From Lachnospiraceae bacterium (lineage in GTDB: Bacteria; Bacillota; Clostridia; Lachnospirales; Lachnospiraceae), in the NCBI GenBank assembly GCA_017463225.1, contig JAFTPO010000066.1:1-64000 (forward strand): a stretch of DNA of 64,000 nucleotides, written 5' to 3'. Positions 17,560-27,370 of the stretch are shown one piece after another. Made by a program: the position numbers and the translations under genes. Within the stretch, counting starts at the first letter, position 1, and each line of letters starts with the position of its first letter. The notes beneath the pieces were generated by a model. That model worked only from the letters and a program-made list of their open reading frames with translations, searched no databases and was not told the origin of the DNA.

Positions 17560-17599
17560 GAACAAATGTTTGTGAAACATCTGTACATTTAAGTATAAT
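17560..17599 (+). promoter_or_regulatory. LexA box overlapping the uvrB promoter
   Basis: GAACAAATGTTT (17560-17571) fits the Gram-positive LexA/DinR operator (GAAC-N4-GTTC) with one mismatch. It overlaps a SigA-type promoter TTGTGA (17570-17575), 18-bp spacer, TATAAT (17594-17599) that reads into uvrB. uvrB is a core SOS gene in Firmicutes. Confidence 0.7.
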
Positions 17600-17600
17600 T

Positions 17601-17645
17601 GTGATATAGTTATTATGTTTGGAGATAATAACTATATCACTTTTT
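17601..17645 (+). terminator. Perfect 15-bp hairpin with T run between promoter and uvrB
   Basis: GTGATATAGTTATTA (17601-17615) pairs perfectly with 17626-17640 around a 10-nt loop and is followed by TTTTT. It can terminate transcripts arriving from the panE-like gene. Because the predicted uvrB start site (about 17605-17607) falls inside the left arm, the uvrB mRNA would carry most of this hairpin at its extreme 5' end. Confidence 0.75.
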
Positions 17646-17674
17646 GTTTATATATATTATTGGAGGAAAAGCTA

Positions 17675-19672
17675 GTGGACCATTTTGAATTAGTATCAGA
17701 ATATCAGCCTACCGGAGACCAGCCTGAGGCTATAGATTCGCTGGTAAAGGGCTTTGAAGAGGGTAAGAAGCAGCAGACACTGCTTGGTGTAACCGGCTCA
17801 GGAAAGACCTTTACTATGGCTAATGTTATTGCAAAACTTAATAAGCCGACCATTATCCTGGCCCACAATAAAACTCTTGCTGCCCAGCTTTACAGTGAGT
17901 TTAAGGCCTTCTTTCCTCATAATGCAGTGGAGTATTTTGTATCCTATTATGATTATTATCAGCCTGAGGCTTACGTTCCATCCACTGATACCTATATAGC
18001 CAAGGATTCAGCTGTAAATGACGAGATTGATAAGATGCGCCACAGTGCAACAGCTGCCCTTATTGACAGAAAGGATGTCATAGTTGTGTCCTCTGTTTCC
18101 TGTATATATGGTATAGGAGACCCGGAGGATTATAAGTCTATGATGATGTCACTAAGACCTGGTATGATGAAGGATAGGGACGAGGTTATCAGACAGCTGG
18201 TGGATATCCAGTATACTAGGAATGATATGGATTTTGCCAGAGGAACATTTCGAGTTAAGGGAGATGTGGTGGATATAATTCCGGTGTCTACCTTTGAGGA
18301 TGCTATCAGGGTTGAATTCTTTGGTGATGAGATAGACAGGATAGCTGAGTTTGACCCGCTGACAGGAGAGATTAAGCGCAATCTAAACTTCGCCTGCATA
18401 TTCCCTGCATCACATTATGTGGTGGCGGATGATAAGCTTAAGACAGCCATAGTAGAGATTGAGAAGGAGCTTAAGGAGAGAGTGGATTTCTTTAAGGCAA
18501 ATGATAAGCTTCTTGAGGCCCAGCGTATTTCGGAGAGAACTCAGTTTGATATGGAGATGCTTCAGGAGACAGGCTTTTGCTCAGGTATAGAGAATTATTC
18601 CAGAATATTAGCTGGTATGGAGCCTGGGGCTACACCTAATACATTGCTTAAGTTTTTTGATGATGATTATCTGCTTATTATAGATGAGTCTCATATTACT
18701 TTGCCGCAGGTTAGAGGTATGTATGCAGGAGACAGGGCCAGAAAGCAGACCTTGGTTGATTATGGTTTTAGACTTCCTTCTGCCCTTGATAATAGACCTC
18801 TTAATTTTGGAGAATTTGAGGAGAGAGTTGACAAGATACTCTATGTTTCAGCAACTCCTTCCGACTATGAGGCCCAGCACGAGGAGAATCGTGCAGAACA
18901 GGTTATAAGACCTACAGGACTTTTGGATCCATTAGTCGAGGTAAGACCAGTGGAGGGACAGATAGATGATTTAATCTCTGAGGTTAACAAGGAGGTGGCA
19001 CAAGGCCACAAGATACTTGTAACTACTCTTACCAAGCGTATGGCAGAGGATTTGACAGCTTATATGCAGCAGCTTGATATCAAAGTAAAGTATTTGCACT
19101 CAGACATAGACACCTTAGAACGTACTGAGATTGTACGAGATTTGCGTATGGGTGTATTTGATGTTTTGGTTGGTATCAATCTTTTGAGAGAGGGACTTGA
19201 TATTCCGGAGATTACTTTGGTGGCAATATTAGATGCAGATAAGGAGGGCTTCCTTCGTTCAGAGACCTCTTTGATTCAGACCATAGGTAGAGCTGCCCGT
19301 AACGTGGAGGGGCATGTTATAATGTATGCAGATACCATAACTAAGTCTATGGATGTTGCCATAAAGGAGACCAACCGAAGAAGAGCTATTCAGGATGAGT
19401 ACAATAAGGCTCATGGCATAACTCCTCAGAGTATTAAAAAGGAAATTCGAGATATAATAACCTTAGAGGCAGGAGACGAGCTTTCTAAGGAGGAGAAGCG
19501 TCTGCAGTATGCTAAGGAGCCGGAGTCTATGACTGCTAAGGAGCTTAAGGAAGAGATTGCCAGAATAACTAAGCGTATGAACAAAGCAGCAGCGGAGCTC
19601 AACTTCGAGGAGGCGGCAAAGCTAAGAGATGAGCTTAAGGTGTTAAAAATCCATTTAAGAGATATGGATTAA
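17675..19672 (+). CDS. uvrB: Excinuclease ABC subunit B
   Basis: The 665-residue UvrB is the damage-verifying helicase-like subunit of nucleotide excision repair, loaded by UvrA and partnering UvrC. It opens with the family start [19 protein letters not shown]. Walker A GVTGSGKT (about 38-45), the DNA-wedge beta-hairpin region [11 protein letters not shown] (about 91-101), helicase motifs DESH and QTIGRAARN, and a C-terminal UVR coiled-coil motif (about 630-662) are all present. The start is a GTG at 17675 with GGAGG eight bases before it, which matches the family N-terminus. It is the first gene of an operon with a small membrane protein and uvrA under a LexA box. Confidence 0.97.
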   Translation: MDHFELVSEYQPTGDQPEAIDSLVKGFEEGKKQQTLLGVTGSGKTFTMANVIAKLNKPTIILAHNKTLAAQLYSEFKAFFPHNAVEYFVSYYDYYQPEAYVPSTDTYIAKDSAVNDEIDKMRHSATAALIDRKDVIVVSSVSCIYGIGDPEDYKSMMMSLRPGMMKDRDEVIRQLVDIQYTRNDMDFARGTFRVKGDVVDIIPVSTFEDAIRVEFFGDEIDRIAEFDPLTGEIKRNLNFACIFPASHYVVADDKLKTAIVEIEKELKERVDFFKANDKLLEAQRISERTQFDMEMLQETGFCSGIENYSRILAGMEPGATPNTLLKFFDDDYLLIIDESHITLPQVRGMYAGDRARKQTLVDYGFRLPSALDNRPLNFGEFEERVDKILYVSATPSDYEAQHEENRAEQVIRPTGLLDPLVEVRPVEGQIDDLISEVNKEVAQGHKILVTTLTKRMAEDLTAYMQQLDIKVKYLHSDIDTLERTEIVRDLRMGVFDVLVGINLLREGLDIPEITLVAILDADKEGFLRSETSLIQTIGRAARNVEGHVIMYADTITKSMDVAIKETNRRRAIQDEYNKAHGITPQSIKKEIRDIITLEAGDELSKEEKRLQYAKEPESMTAKELKEEIARITKRMNKAAAELNFEEAAKLRDELKVLKIHLRDMD

Positions 19673-19696
19673 TATATTATAAGGAGGAATAATAAT

Positions 19697-19966
19697 ATGA
19701 TGGAAAGAGATGACATGATTTTGGAGATTTCTATGAGAACCGACATTCCTATGGAGGATGTGGAGGAGGTTTTAGAGTACGAAGACCTCATAATGACAGA
19801 GGAGCTTCTTAGCCAGAAGAAAAAGAAGTGTATAGTTATGACTGTGATTATAACAGTGTTTGTGCTTGGGGCGGCATGTGCACTTTGGATGCTTGATAAG
19901 AAGGAAAAGATTGACATTGAGGCTACAGTTAAGAAGTATGTAGATAAATTTACAAAGGAAAAGTAA
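19697..19966 (+). CDS. Small single-pass membrane protein between uvrB and uvrA
   Basis: The 89-residue product is acidic at its N-terminus ([19 protein letters not shown], about 20-38), has a short basic KKKK stretch, one hydrophobic span (about 46-67) and a charged tail. AAGGAGG precedes the ATG well, and the gene is spaced 24 bp from uvrB and 25 bp from uvrA, so it is almost certainly translated within the repair operon. I recognise no family. Its likely topology is N-terminus inside. A link to DNA repair is suggested only by position. Confidence 0.7.
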   Translation: MMERDDMILEISMRTDIPMEDVEEVLEYEDLIMTEELLSQKKKKCIVMTVIITVFVLGAACALWMLDKKEKIDIEATVKKYVDKFTKEK

Positions 19967-19991
19967 TTGTTTTAGAAGATGGAGAGTTAAG

Positions 19992-22823
19992 ATGAGCGAG
20001 CATAAGTATATTAAGATTCAGGGTGCAAGGGAGCACAATTTAAAAAATATTGATATAAAAATACCTAGAGATAAATTTGTTGTTTTGACAGGTTTGTCAG
20101 GTTCAGGAAAGTCATCCCTTGCCTTTGACACAATATATGCGGAGGGACAGAGAAAATATATGGAGTCACTGTCTTCCTATGCCAGACAGTTTCTTGGCCT
20201 TGCGGATAAGCCGGAGGTGGATAAGATAGAGGGACTGTCCCCATCTATTTCCATAGACCAAAAGTCTACCAATAGGAACCCGCGTTCCACAGTTGGTACA
20301 GTGACAGAGATATATGATTATCTCAGACTTTTGTATGCCAGAATAGGTATTCCCCATTGTCCAAAGTGTGGCAAGGAGATTGCACGTCAGACTGTAGACC
20401 AGATGGTGGATGAACTGATGAAGCTTCCTGAGGGAACTAAGTTTCAGCTTTTGGCGCCAGTGGTTAGGGGAAGAAAGGGTGAGCATACAAAGCTTTTGTC
20501 ACAGGCTAGGAAAAGCGGATTTGTAAGAGCAATAGTTGATGACAGCTTATATGAGCTCAGTGAAGAGATCAAGCTAGATAAGAACAAGAAGCATAATATA
20601 GACATCGTAGTGGACAGACTTGCTGTTCGAGAGGGTATAGAGAGCAGATTGGCAGGTTCTATAGAAACTGTGCTTAAGATGGCAGAGGGAATACTTAAGG
20701 TGGACGTTATCGGAGGAGAGATGCTTAGATTCTCAGACAGCTTCTCCTGTCCGGATTGTAATATAAGTATAGACGAGATAGAGCCTAGAAGCTTCTCCTT
20801 TAACAATCCATTTGGTGCCTGTCCTTGTTGTACAGGGCTTGGATTTAAGCAGGAGTTTGATCTGGATCTTATGATACCCGACCAGAAGCTTTCTTTGAAT
20901 GAGGGTGCCATAGCAGTGCTTGGCTGGCAGTCCTCCGGCAAGAAGGGAAGCTATACTCATGCTATGCTGGAGGCTCTTGAGAGAGAGTATGGTTTGCCTT
21001 TGGATGTACCATTTAAGGATTTGTCTGAGGAACATAAGCAGTTGTTCCTATATGGTACCGGTGGTAAGAAAATTATGGTTTATTATGAAAGCTCACGCTA
21101 TGGCTCTACTGAGTACTATACAGAGTTTGAGGGCTTGGTTAAGAATATTCAAAGGCGTTACAGAGAGTCTGCAGAATCTATAAGAGCAGAGTATGAGGAG
21201 TATATGACAAGTGTTCCTTGTGAGGAATGCGGTGGAAAGCGACTCAAACCGGAATCTCTGGCAGTTACAGTTGGTGGTAAGAATATATTCGATGTCACAG
21301 ATATGTCTATAGTTAAGCTGAATGAGTTTTTATACAGTATGGAGCTTAGTGAGAGACAGCAGATTATCGGAGAACAGGTGCTTAAGGAGATTAAAGCGAG
21401 AATAGGATTCCTGATAAATGTGGGATTAGATTATCTCAACCTGTCTCGTGCTACAGGTACACTTTCCGGAGGAGAAGCACAGCGTATAAGACTTGCTACA
21501 CAAATTGGTTCGGGCTTAGTTGGTGTGGCTTATATCTTAGATGAGCCAAGTATTGGTTTGCATCAGAGAGACAATGACAAGCTTATATCAGCCCTTAAGG
21601 ATTTAAGAGACCTAGGCAATACTCTTTTGGTTGTAGAGCATGATGAGGATACTATGTTTGCTGCGGACCATATTATTGATATCGGTCCAGGAGCGGGTTC
21701 CTTAGGTGGAGAGGTAGTTGCTGAGGGAACAGCTCAGGATATTATGGCTTGTGAGGAATCTATTACCGGTGCGTATCTTAGTGGTAAAAAGAAAATTCCT
21801 GTACCTGAAGAAAGAAAGGAGCCTACGGGATATCTCACCATAAAGGGAGCCAGACAGAATAATCTTAAGAATATAGATGTGGATATACCTCTTGGAGTTA
21901 TGACCTGTGTTACGGGTGTGTCAGGTTCAGGTAAGAGCTCACTTATCAATGAGATATTGTACAAGAAGCTGGCCAGAAAGCTTAACAGAGCTAAGATTAA
22001 GTCCGGTGCTCACGATACCATAGAGGGTATAGAGCAGCTTGATAAGATTATAAATATTGACCAGTCACCTATTGGAAGGTCACCGCGTTCTAATCCTGCT
22101 ACATATACAGGTGTATTTGACCTTATTAGAGATTTGTTTGCAGGAACTAAGGATGCAAAGGCTTGTGGGTACAATAAGGGAAGGTTTTCCTTTAATGTAT
22201 CCGGTGGCCGATGTGAGGCTTGTAAGGGTGATGGTATAATTAAGATTGAGATGCATTTCCTGGCAGATGTTTACGTGCCTTGTGAGGTGTGCCGAGGAAA
22301 GAGATATAACAGAGAGACCCTTGAGGTTAAGTACAAGGATAAGAGTATATTTGATGTGCTTGATATGACGGTGGACGAGGCCTGTGAGTTCTTTAAGAAT
22401 GTACCTTCAGTCCTTAGAAAGATTAGTACACTTCAGGATGTAGGTTTGGGATATATTAAGCTTGGTCAACCGTCAACTACCCTTTCCGGAGGTGAGGCAC
22501 AGCGTATAAAGCTTGCTACAGAGCTAAGTCGTAGAAGCACAGGTAAGACTATATATGTTCTTGATGAGCCAACTACAGGACTTCACTTTGCGGATGTTCA
22601 CAAGCTGGTGGATATACTAAGAAAGCTTAGTGAGGGTGGCAACACTGTTGTGGTTATCGAGCATAACCTAGATGTTATTAAGGTGGCAGATTACATCATA
22701 GATATAGGTCCGGAAGGTGGAGAAGGTGGAGGAACAATAGTTGCCCATGGAACACCTGAGGAAGTTGTAAAATGTAAGAGGTCATATACTGGAAAGTATC
22801 TGAAAAAGTACTTGGAAAGATAG
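19992..22823 (+). CDS. uvrA: Excinuclease ABC subunit A
   Basis: The 943-residue UvrA dimer scans DNA for bulky lesions and loads UvrB. It has the two-ABC-module layout: Walker [10 protein letters not shown] (about 33-41) and GVSGSGKSS (about 638-646), two signature motifs [10 protein letters not shown], and zinc-finger cysteine pairs (CPDC/CPCC near 248-278; CEAC/CEVC in the second half). It starts [18 protein letters not shown] as usual. Length is standard. GGAGAG precedes the ATG. It ends the uvrB operon with a strong terminator downstream. Confidence 0.97.
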   Translation: MSEHKYIKIQGAREHNLKNIDIKIPRDKFVVLTGLSGSGKSSLAFDTIYAEGQRKYMESLSSYARQFLGLADKPEVDKIEGLSPSISIDQKSTNRNPRSTVGTVTEIYDYLRLLYARIGIPHCPKCGKEIARQTVDQMVDELMKLPEGTKFQLLAPVVRGRKGEHTKLLSQARKSGFVRAIVDDSLYELSEEIKLDKNKKHNIDIVVDRLAVREGIESRLAGSIETVLKMAEGILKVDVIGGEMLRFSDSFSCPDCNISIDEIEPRSFSFNNPFGACPCCTGLGFKQEFDLDLMIPDQKLSLNEGAIAVLGWQSSGKKGSYTHAMLEALEREYGLPLDVPFKDLSEEHKQLFLYGTGGKKIMVYYESSRYGSTEYYTEFEGLVKNIQRRYRESAESIRAEYEEYMTSVPCEECGGKRLKPESLAVTVGGKNIFDVTDMSIVKLNEFLYSMELSERQQIIGEQVLKEIKARIGFLINVGLDYLNLSRATGTLSGGEAQRIRLATQIGSGLVGVAYILDEPSIGLHQRDNDKLISALKDLRDLGNTLLVVEHDEDTMFAADHIIDIGPGAGSLGGEVVAEGTAQDIMACEESITGAYLSGKKKIPVPEERKEPTGYLTIKGARQNNLKNIDVDIPLGVMTCVTGVSGSGKSSLINEILYKKLARKLNRAKIKSGAHDTIEGIEQLDKIINIDQSPIGRSPRSNPATYTGVFDLIRDLFAGTKDAKACGYNKGRFSFNVSGGRCEACKGDGIIKIEMHFLADVYVPCEVCRGKRYNRETLEVKYKDKSIFDVLDMTVDEACEFFKNVPSVLRKISTLQDVGLGYIKLGQPSTTLSGGEAQRIKLATELSRRSTGKTIYVLDEPTTGLHFADVHKLVDILRKLSEGGNTVVVIEHNLDVIKVADYIIDIGPEGGEGGGTIVAHGTPEEVVKCKRSYTGKYLKKYLER

Positions 22824-22860
22824 TGTTGTAGAAATTCAATATAGAATAGTTTATAATTAT

Positions 22861-22904
22861 TCTGCAGAAAGGCATACTGATTTTGCTTTTCTGCAGATTT
22901 TTTT
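22861..22904 (+). terminator. Rho-independent terminator after uvrA
   Basis: TCTGCAGAAA (22861-22870) pairs with TTTCTGCAGA (22888-22897), followed by seven T residues. Confidence 0.88.
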
Positions 22905-22920
22905 AGAAATTTTAATTATT

Positions 22921-22966
22921 ACCTAGGGTAAGGTATTGTATGTGACCTTAGGTAATGTGCTATAAA
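22921..22966 (+). promoter_or_regulatory. MerR-type promoter/operator
   Basis: TTGTAT (22936-22941) and TATAAA (22961-22966) are 19 bp apart, the overlong spacer typical of MerR-activated promoters. Inside the spacer lies the palindrome ACCTTAGGT (22945-22953). A second ACCT-N6-AGGT dyad lies at 22921-22934. The site is just upstream of the MerR gene, implying autoregulation. Confidence 0.65.
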
Positions 22967-22986
22967 CCCTATTAGGAGGTGTAAAA

Positions 22987-23706
22987 ATGTCGTTATATAC
23001 TACAGGAGAGGCTGCTAAGCTTTGTGATGTTACTGTAAGAACAATTCAGTACTATGATAAGGAGGATATAGTACATCCGAGTCAGATTTCTGAAGGTGGA
23101 AGAAGACTATACTCTGATGAGGATATCAGTAATCTGAAGAAGGTGTGTATGATTAAATCCTTAGGAGTGTCATTATCTGCAATTAAAGAAATTATGAAGG
23201 ATAAGGATGGACATAAGGTAATCGAAACATTTCTTGAGGAGCAGGAAAAGGAGATTTCTGATGAAATAGGTGGACTTCAGGAACGTCAAAAGCGTATTAA
23301 GCTGGTTAGAAAGAGCATAGAGGAAAGTGGCTTCTTGGCTGTAAATTCAAATGAAGACATAGATGAAATGATTGAAGAAAAAAAGAAGATGAACCAGATG
23401 AGACTTGTGGGAATATGCGTAGGCTTGGTCTTAGAGGTGCTAGAGTGGGTGGGCCTTTGGTATTGGATAGTGCATAAGGATCCAATGCTGTTTCTTGTAG
23501 TGCTTCCTATACTAATGGGAGTAAGCGTGTTCGTTGTATGGTATGCCTACAATCATACTAAGTTTTTATGTCCGCGCTGCCATAGTCTGTTTAGACCCAG
23601 GTTTATAGAGTGGTGCTTCGCTAGTCATACCCTAAAGCTTAGAAAGGTGACTTGCTTAGACTGTGGTCATAAAGGTATGTGTATAGAGAAGTATAGCAAG
23701 GACTAA
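22987..23706 (+). CDS. Membrane-anchored MerR family regulator with C-terminal zinc ribbon
   Basis: The 239-residue protein starts with a complete MerR winged-helix domain (YTTGEAAKLCDVTVRTIQYY, about 4-23; GGRRLYSDED, about 37-46) and a dimerisation coiled coil (about 75-120). Two membrane spans (about 139-158 and 164-186) follow. The tail holds a four-cysteine ribbon, CPRC (about 196-199) and CLDC (about 225-228). MerR proteins untwist promoters with 19-bp spacers, and such a promoter lies upstream. The fusion to membrane spans and a ribbon suggests it senses an envelope or metal/redox cue. It heads an operon with a PLDc_N protein and an ABC exporter. Confidence 0.85.
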   Translation: MSLYTTGEAAKLCDVTVRTIQYYDKEDIVHPSQISEGGRRLYSDEDISNLKKVCMIKSLGVSLSAIKEIMKDKDGHKVIETFLEEQEKEISDEIGGLQERQKRIKLVRKSIEESGFLAVNSNEDIDEMIEEKKKMNQMRLVGICVGLVLEVLEWVGLWYWIVHKDPMLFLVVLPILMGVSVFVVWYAYNHTKFLCPRCHSLFRPRFIEWCFASHTLKLRKVTCLDCGHKGMCIEKYSKD

Positions 23707-23729
23707 TAAATAATTGGGAGGATAAAATT

Positions 23730-23945
23730 ATGATGTTAGCAAATGTAGATGTGCAGGAGTATCTGCCATTTTTGATTCCACTTATAATACTACAGTTTGT
23801 ATTGCTTTTTATAGCATTAAGACATATTTTAACACACGATACCTATAAGAGGGGAAGCAGAAAATTGTGGCTTTTGATAACAATAGTGGGCATGGAATTT
23901 ATAGGACCTATATTATATTTTGCCCTAGGAAAAGAGGATGAATAG
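23730..23945 (+). CDS. PLDc_N-type small membrane protein
   Basis: This 71-residue protein has two membrane spans (about 12-30 and 48-65) and the conserved ILTHDTYKRGSRKLW / GPILYFALGKEDE pattern of the phospholipase-D-nuclease N-terminal domain found alone. It carries no catalytic domain. Such mini-proteins recur next to ABC-2 exporters and bacteriocin immunity genes. It starts 23 bp after the MerR gene with GGGAGG upstream, and the ATPase gene follows two bases after its stop. Confidence 0.8.
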   Translation: MMLANVDVQEYLPFLIPLIILQFVLLFIALRHILTHDTYKRGSRKLWLLITIVGMEFIGPILYFALGKEDE

Positions 23946-23947
23946 CT

Positions 23948-24778
23948 ATGGATAATATACTAAGCATAAAAGGGATATCCAAAAGCTTCGGAGGTAAAAA
24001 GGTGCTGGATGATTTAACCTTTGACGTTCCAAGGAATTCAGTGTATGGTTTCGTGGGCAAAAATGGTGCTGGCAAGACAACTACCATGAAGCTTATATTA
24101 GGTCTTTATCAGCCAGATAAGGGTGAGATATATGTGAATGGTAAGAAAGTGAGCTTTGGACAGAATGAAACTAACAAATATATAGGCTACCTGCCTGATG
24201 TGCCGGAGTTTTATGGATATATGAAGCCTACAGAATACCTTAAGCTTTGTGCTGAAATTACAGATATTCCTAAGAATGAAGTTGATAGTAGAATTAAAGA
24301 AATGCTTACTTTAGTTGGACTAGATAAAGACAACAAACGAATAAAAGGTTTCTCCCGTGGTATGAAGCAAAGATTAGGAATAGCTCAGGCTCTTCTTTCT
24401 AAGCCAGAACTTCTTATCTGTGATGAGCCAACCAGTGCTCTAGACCCTATGGGTAGAAAGGAAATACTGGATATACTCAAATCAGCAAGTAAGGAGACTA
24501 CAGTTATATTTTCTACACATATTTTGACAGATGTGGAGAGAATCTGTGATAATGTGGGGATTCTTCATGAAGGAAAGCTTGCTTGGCAGGGTACTATGGA
24601 ACAGGTTGGTGCTATGAGCAGTAATAAAAGCTTTCAGGTTGAGTTTGACTCCAATGAGGATATGAAAAGAGCTATGGAGGCGATAAAGAGTCAGAACATC
24701 AACATTTCAAATCTTGAGATGAAGGATTCCAATCTAGAGAATTTGTTTATGGAGGTGATAGGTCATGAGACAGCTTAA
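23948..24778 (+). CDS. ABC transporter ATP-binding protein (ABC-2 exporter type)
   Basis: The 276-residue ATPase carries Walker A GKNGAGKTT (about 37-45), signature FSRGMKQR (about 136-143), Walker B LLICDEPTSALDP (about 155-167) and the H-loop STHIL. It is closest to the bacitracin/lantibiotic-type exporters (BcrA/YtrB-like). It pairs with the permease that overlaps its 3' end by 14 bp. With the MerR and PLDc_N genes it probably forms a regulated peptide-antibiotic resistance or lipid export system; the substrate is not readable. Confidence 0.92.
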   Translation: MDNILSIKGISKSFGGKKVLDDLTFDVPRNSVYGFVGKNGAGKTTTMKLILGLYQPDKGEIYVNGKKVSFGQNETNKYIGYLPDVPEFYGYMKPTEYLKLCAEITDIPKNEVDSRIKEMLTLVGLDKDNKRIKGFSRGMKQRLGIAQALLSKPELLICDEPTSALDPMGRKEILDILKSASKETTVIFSTHILTDVERICDNVGILHEGKLAWQGTMEQVGAMSSNKSFQVEFDSNEDMKRAMEAIKSQNINISNLEMKDSNLENLFMEVIGHETA

Positions 24779-25538
24779 AGCTTTCATAAAGAAGGAATGG
24801 ATGGAACAGTTTAGAACTAATAAACTATTAATTATAATGATAGTATCAGTTATGATGGGAATTATGGCACCTGCAGTAGCTAAGCTAACACCAGTTTTGT
24901 TTGAGACTATGGCGGACACATTGGCAGAGCAGGGTATAGCTGGTATAGAGGTTGGAGATGTTACAGCACTAACCTCCTGGCAACAGTTTTATAAGAATAT
25001 ATCTATGCTTGTTATAGTTTTCGTAATTATGTATTCTGGGTCATATACAACAGAGTATCAGAGGGGTACGTTAATTAATATAGTAACTAAGGGAATGTCC
25101 AGGACCAAGATATTAGTATCAAAGCTTCTTGTACAGCTAGTGGTGTGGACAATGGCTTATGTGGTGAATTTTGTTACAACCTATGTATATACTGAATATT
25201 ATTGGGATAATTCAGAGGTTAAGAACTGTATATTTGCAGGGGTAATGGTTTATATATTCGGAATTTGGGTTATTGGGCTTATGACACTTGCTTCGAGTAT
25301 TGGAGATACTAATATGTCTGTGTTGCTTATAACAGGAGGAGTGGTGGCTGTTTGTTATATCCTAAGTATAGTGCCTGATGTTGCAGAGTATATGCCAACA
25401 AAGCTACTTGGTGCAGTAGAATTATTAAATGGAGCAGTGGATGTGGAAACTTATGCAAAGGCTACAATTGTAGTTGTAATGACATATCTAATGACAATTA
25501 TAGGCTCTGTCCTTTGTTTCAATAAGAAGAGGATATAG
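24765..25538 (+). CDS. ABC-2 type transporter permease
   Basis: The 257-residue protein has a basic cytoplasmic N-terminus and about six hydrophobic segments (near 18-38, 78-95, 120-140, 150-172, 182-200, 232-252), the layout of ABC-2 permeases. GTLINIVTKGMSRTKILVSK (about 99-118) is the usual coupling region between spans 2 and 3. It overlaps the ATPase gene and has GGAGGTGATAGG upstream. It is the last gene of the MerR operon. Confidence 0.88.
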   Translation: MRQLKAFIKKEWMEQFRTNKLLIIMIVSVMMGIMAPAVAKLTPVLFETMADTLAEQGIAGIEVGDVTALTSWQQFYKNISMLVIVFVIMYSGSYTTEYQRGTLINIVTKGMSRTKILVSKLLVQLVVWTMAYVVNFVTTYVYTEYYWDNSEVKNCIFAGVMVYIFGIWVIGLMTLASSIGDTNMSVLLITGGVVAVCYILSIVPDVAEYMPTKLLGAVELLNGAVDVETYAKATIVVVMTYLMTIIGSVLCFNKKRI

Positions 25539-25781
25539 GCCATATATTGACTATAAATTGAAATCTGTTAAAGATAGAAATTCTGTTTGGTAAAATGTGT
25601 ACTTAAGGGTTATTTTGCACAATGGTATAATCAATATCCTGCTAAAAACTATCATTATGTCCTGACCACAAGTCTTGAATTATTACAAATCCTATAGTAT
25701 AATGACCTCAACCGTGTTGGGGTATGTGATTTAGGAGCATATACCTTGCAACAAAATATATGAAATAATGGAGGAATAAAA
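25539..25781 (+). promoter_or_regulatory. Promoter and leader of fba
   Basis: TTGAAT (25675-25680), 17-bp spacer and TATAAT (25698-25703) form a strong promoter about 80 bp before fba. The leader can fold GGTATGTG with CATATACC (about 25721-25745). The part before 25670 holds a second TATAAT (25625-25630) without a good -35; nothing else is recognisable. I saw no clear terminator after the permease gene. Confidence 0.65.
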
Positions 25782-26645
25782 ATGTTAGTATCAGCAAAAG
25801 AGATGTTAACTAAGGCTAAGGCTGGAAAGTATGCTGTAGGTCAGTTCAACATCAACAACCTTGAGTGGACAAAGTCAATTCTTTTAACAGCACAGGAGCT
25901 TAACTCACCTGTTATCTTAGGTGTTTCTGAGGGTGCTGGTAAGTATATGTGTGGTTATAAGACAATCGTAGGTATGGTTAATGGTATGCTTGAGGAGCTT
26001 AATATCACTGTTCCTGTAGCACTTCACCTTGATCACGGTAGCTACGAAGGAGCTTTAAAGTGTATCGAGGCTGGTTTCTCATCAGTTATGTTCGATGGTT
26101 CACACTACCCAATCGAGGAGAACGTAGCTAAGACTACTGAGCTTGTTGCTCTTTGCAACGAGAAGGGAATTTCTATCGAGGCTGAGGTTGGCTCAATCGG
26201 TGGAGAGGAAGACGGTGTTGTAGGTGCTGGTGAGTGTGCAGATCCAGATGAGTGTAAGATGATCGCTGACCTTGGTGTAACTATGCTTGCAGCTGGTATC
26301 GGTAACATCCACGGTAAGTATCCAGAGAACTGGGCAGGACTTAGCTTTGAGACTCTTGATGCAGTTCAGCAGAAGACTGGTGATATGCCACTTGTACTTC
26401 ACGGTGGTACTGGTATCCCAGCAGATATGATTCAGAAGGCTATCTCACTTGGTGTATCAAAGATTAACGTTAACACTGAGTGCCAGCTTGCATTCCAGGA
26501 GGCTACTAGAAAGTACATCGAGGCTGGTAAGGATCTCGAGGGTAAGGGCTTTGACCCACGTAAGCTTCTTGCTCCAGGTGCAGAGGCTATTAAGGCAACT
26601 GTTAAGGAGAAGATGGAGCTCTTCGGTTCAGTTGGTAAGGCTTAA
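25782..26645 (+). CDS. fba: Class II fructose-1,6-bisphosphate aldolase
   Basis: The 287-residue glycolytic enzyme cleaves fructose-1,6-bisphosphate to DHAP and G3P using zinc. ALHLDHGS (about 85-92) carries catalytic Asp and a zinc His; EAEVGSIGGEEDG (about 134-146) holds the metal Glu; LHGGTGIP (about 207-214) and INVNTE (about 229-234) bind phosphate and substrate. Codon use is strongly biased, as expected for an abundant protein. GGAGG precedes the ATG. It is flanked by its own promoter and terminator. Confidence 0.95.
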   Translation: MLVSAKEMLTKAKAGKYAVGQFNINNLEWTKSILLTAQELNSPVILGVSEGAGKYMCGYKTIVGMVNGMLEELNITVPVALHLDHGSYEGALKCIEAGFSSVMFDGSHYPIEENVAKTTELVALCNEKGISIEAEVGSIGGEEDGVVGAGECADPDECKMIADLGVTMLAAGIGNIHGKYPENWAGLSFETLDAVQQKTGDMPLVLHGGTGIPADMIQKAISLGVSKINVNTECQLAFQEATRKYIEAGKDLEGKGFDPRKLLAPGAEAIKATVKEKMELFGSVGKA

Positions 26646-26660
26646 TTATTAAGATAATTC

Positions 26661-26691
26661 AGAGGCTGTCTAATGGACAGCCTCTTTTTTT
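26661..26691 (+). terminator. Rho-independent terminator after fba
   Basis: A 10-bp perfect stem AGAGGCTGTC / GACAGCCTCT (26661-26670 with 26676-26685) and a T run. Confidence 0.92.
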
Positions 26692-26768
26692 GAACAATTT
26701 TTCCATAAAAAACTGTAATGTCTGCGTATCTTATATATGAGATGAAATAGATGGTAGGAGGAAGCACT

Positions 26769-27365
26769 ATGAAGAAAAAGAGAAATCCATTATTAATTGT
26801 TGTAGTTGTAGTTATGATTATGGTTTTAGCTGGGGGAATTGTTATATCCGTAATAGATAATGTTGGTTTAGGAAAGGATGCTAAAGAAGACTTGGAAGAA
26901 GATGACGACATAGAAATAAATGAAACAGGCGCATGGACAGATGCTACCTGTTATGTAGGAGATTATGTTATGTATATTGAAACCCTTCAGGCAGGTCATC
27001 CAGGACGGGATAATGTAATACACGGTGCAGGTTTTGATTGGGTTGATGAAGCAGGTAACACGGTGTGGGTGAATCAGGATTATGTTTATGAGGATAAAGG
27101 GCTAAGTGATTATTTTGAATCTACAGAGAATTTAAAGAGCATCACTGTTGGAGATAAGGACTTCTTATATGAAGCTTTGTCGGATAGAGAGCTGTGGATG
27201 TACTACTCCATAGATGAAGAGACTTGTGTGATTATAAAGCTATGCATATTAGATGCTTTCGATGCTGAGGGAAATGGTGTGGACATAGCTTGCTTTAATT
27301 TGGAAGATGTACTGGATGAAGATATAATGGAACAGGCCATAAGATTTGAGGTAAGTGAGAGGTGA
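26769..27365 (+). CDS. Single-pass membrane protein of unknown function
   Basis: The 198-residue product has a KKKRN basic start, one hydrophobic segment (about 7-28, signal anchor) and an acidic extracytoplasmic domain with KEDLEEDDDIEINE followed by a beta-rich region containing several tryptophans. No family is recognised. The ATG at 26769 is supported by GGAGGAAG eight bases upstream. Its stop overlaps the start region of the next gene, a lipoprotein, so the two are co-transcribed and probably act together at the cell surface. Confidence 0.7.
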   Translation: MKKKRNPLLIVVVVVMIMVLAGGIVISVIDNVGLGKDAKEDLEEDDDIEINETGAWTDATCYVGDYVMYIETLQAGHPGRDNVIHGAGFDWVDEAGNTVWVNQDYVYEDKGLSDYFESTENLKSITVGDKDFLYEALSDRELWMYYSIDEETCVIIKLCILDAFDAEGNGVDIACFNLEDVLDEDIMEQAIRFEVSER

Positions 27366-27370
27366 TGGGA

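Noticed and set aside
20444-20941. 165-codon minus-strand open frame inside uvrA
   Set aside because: It lies wholly opposite a well-conserved gene and has a Ser/Leu/Ile-rich shadow composition.
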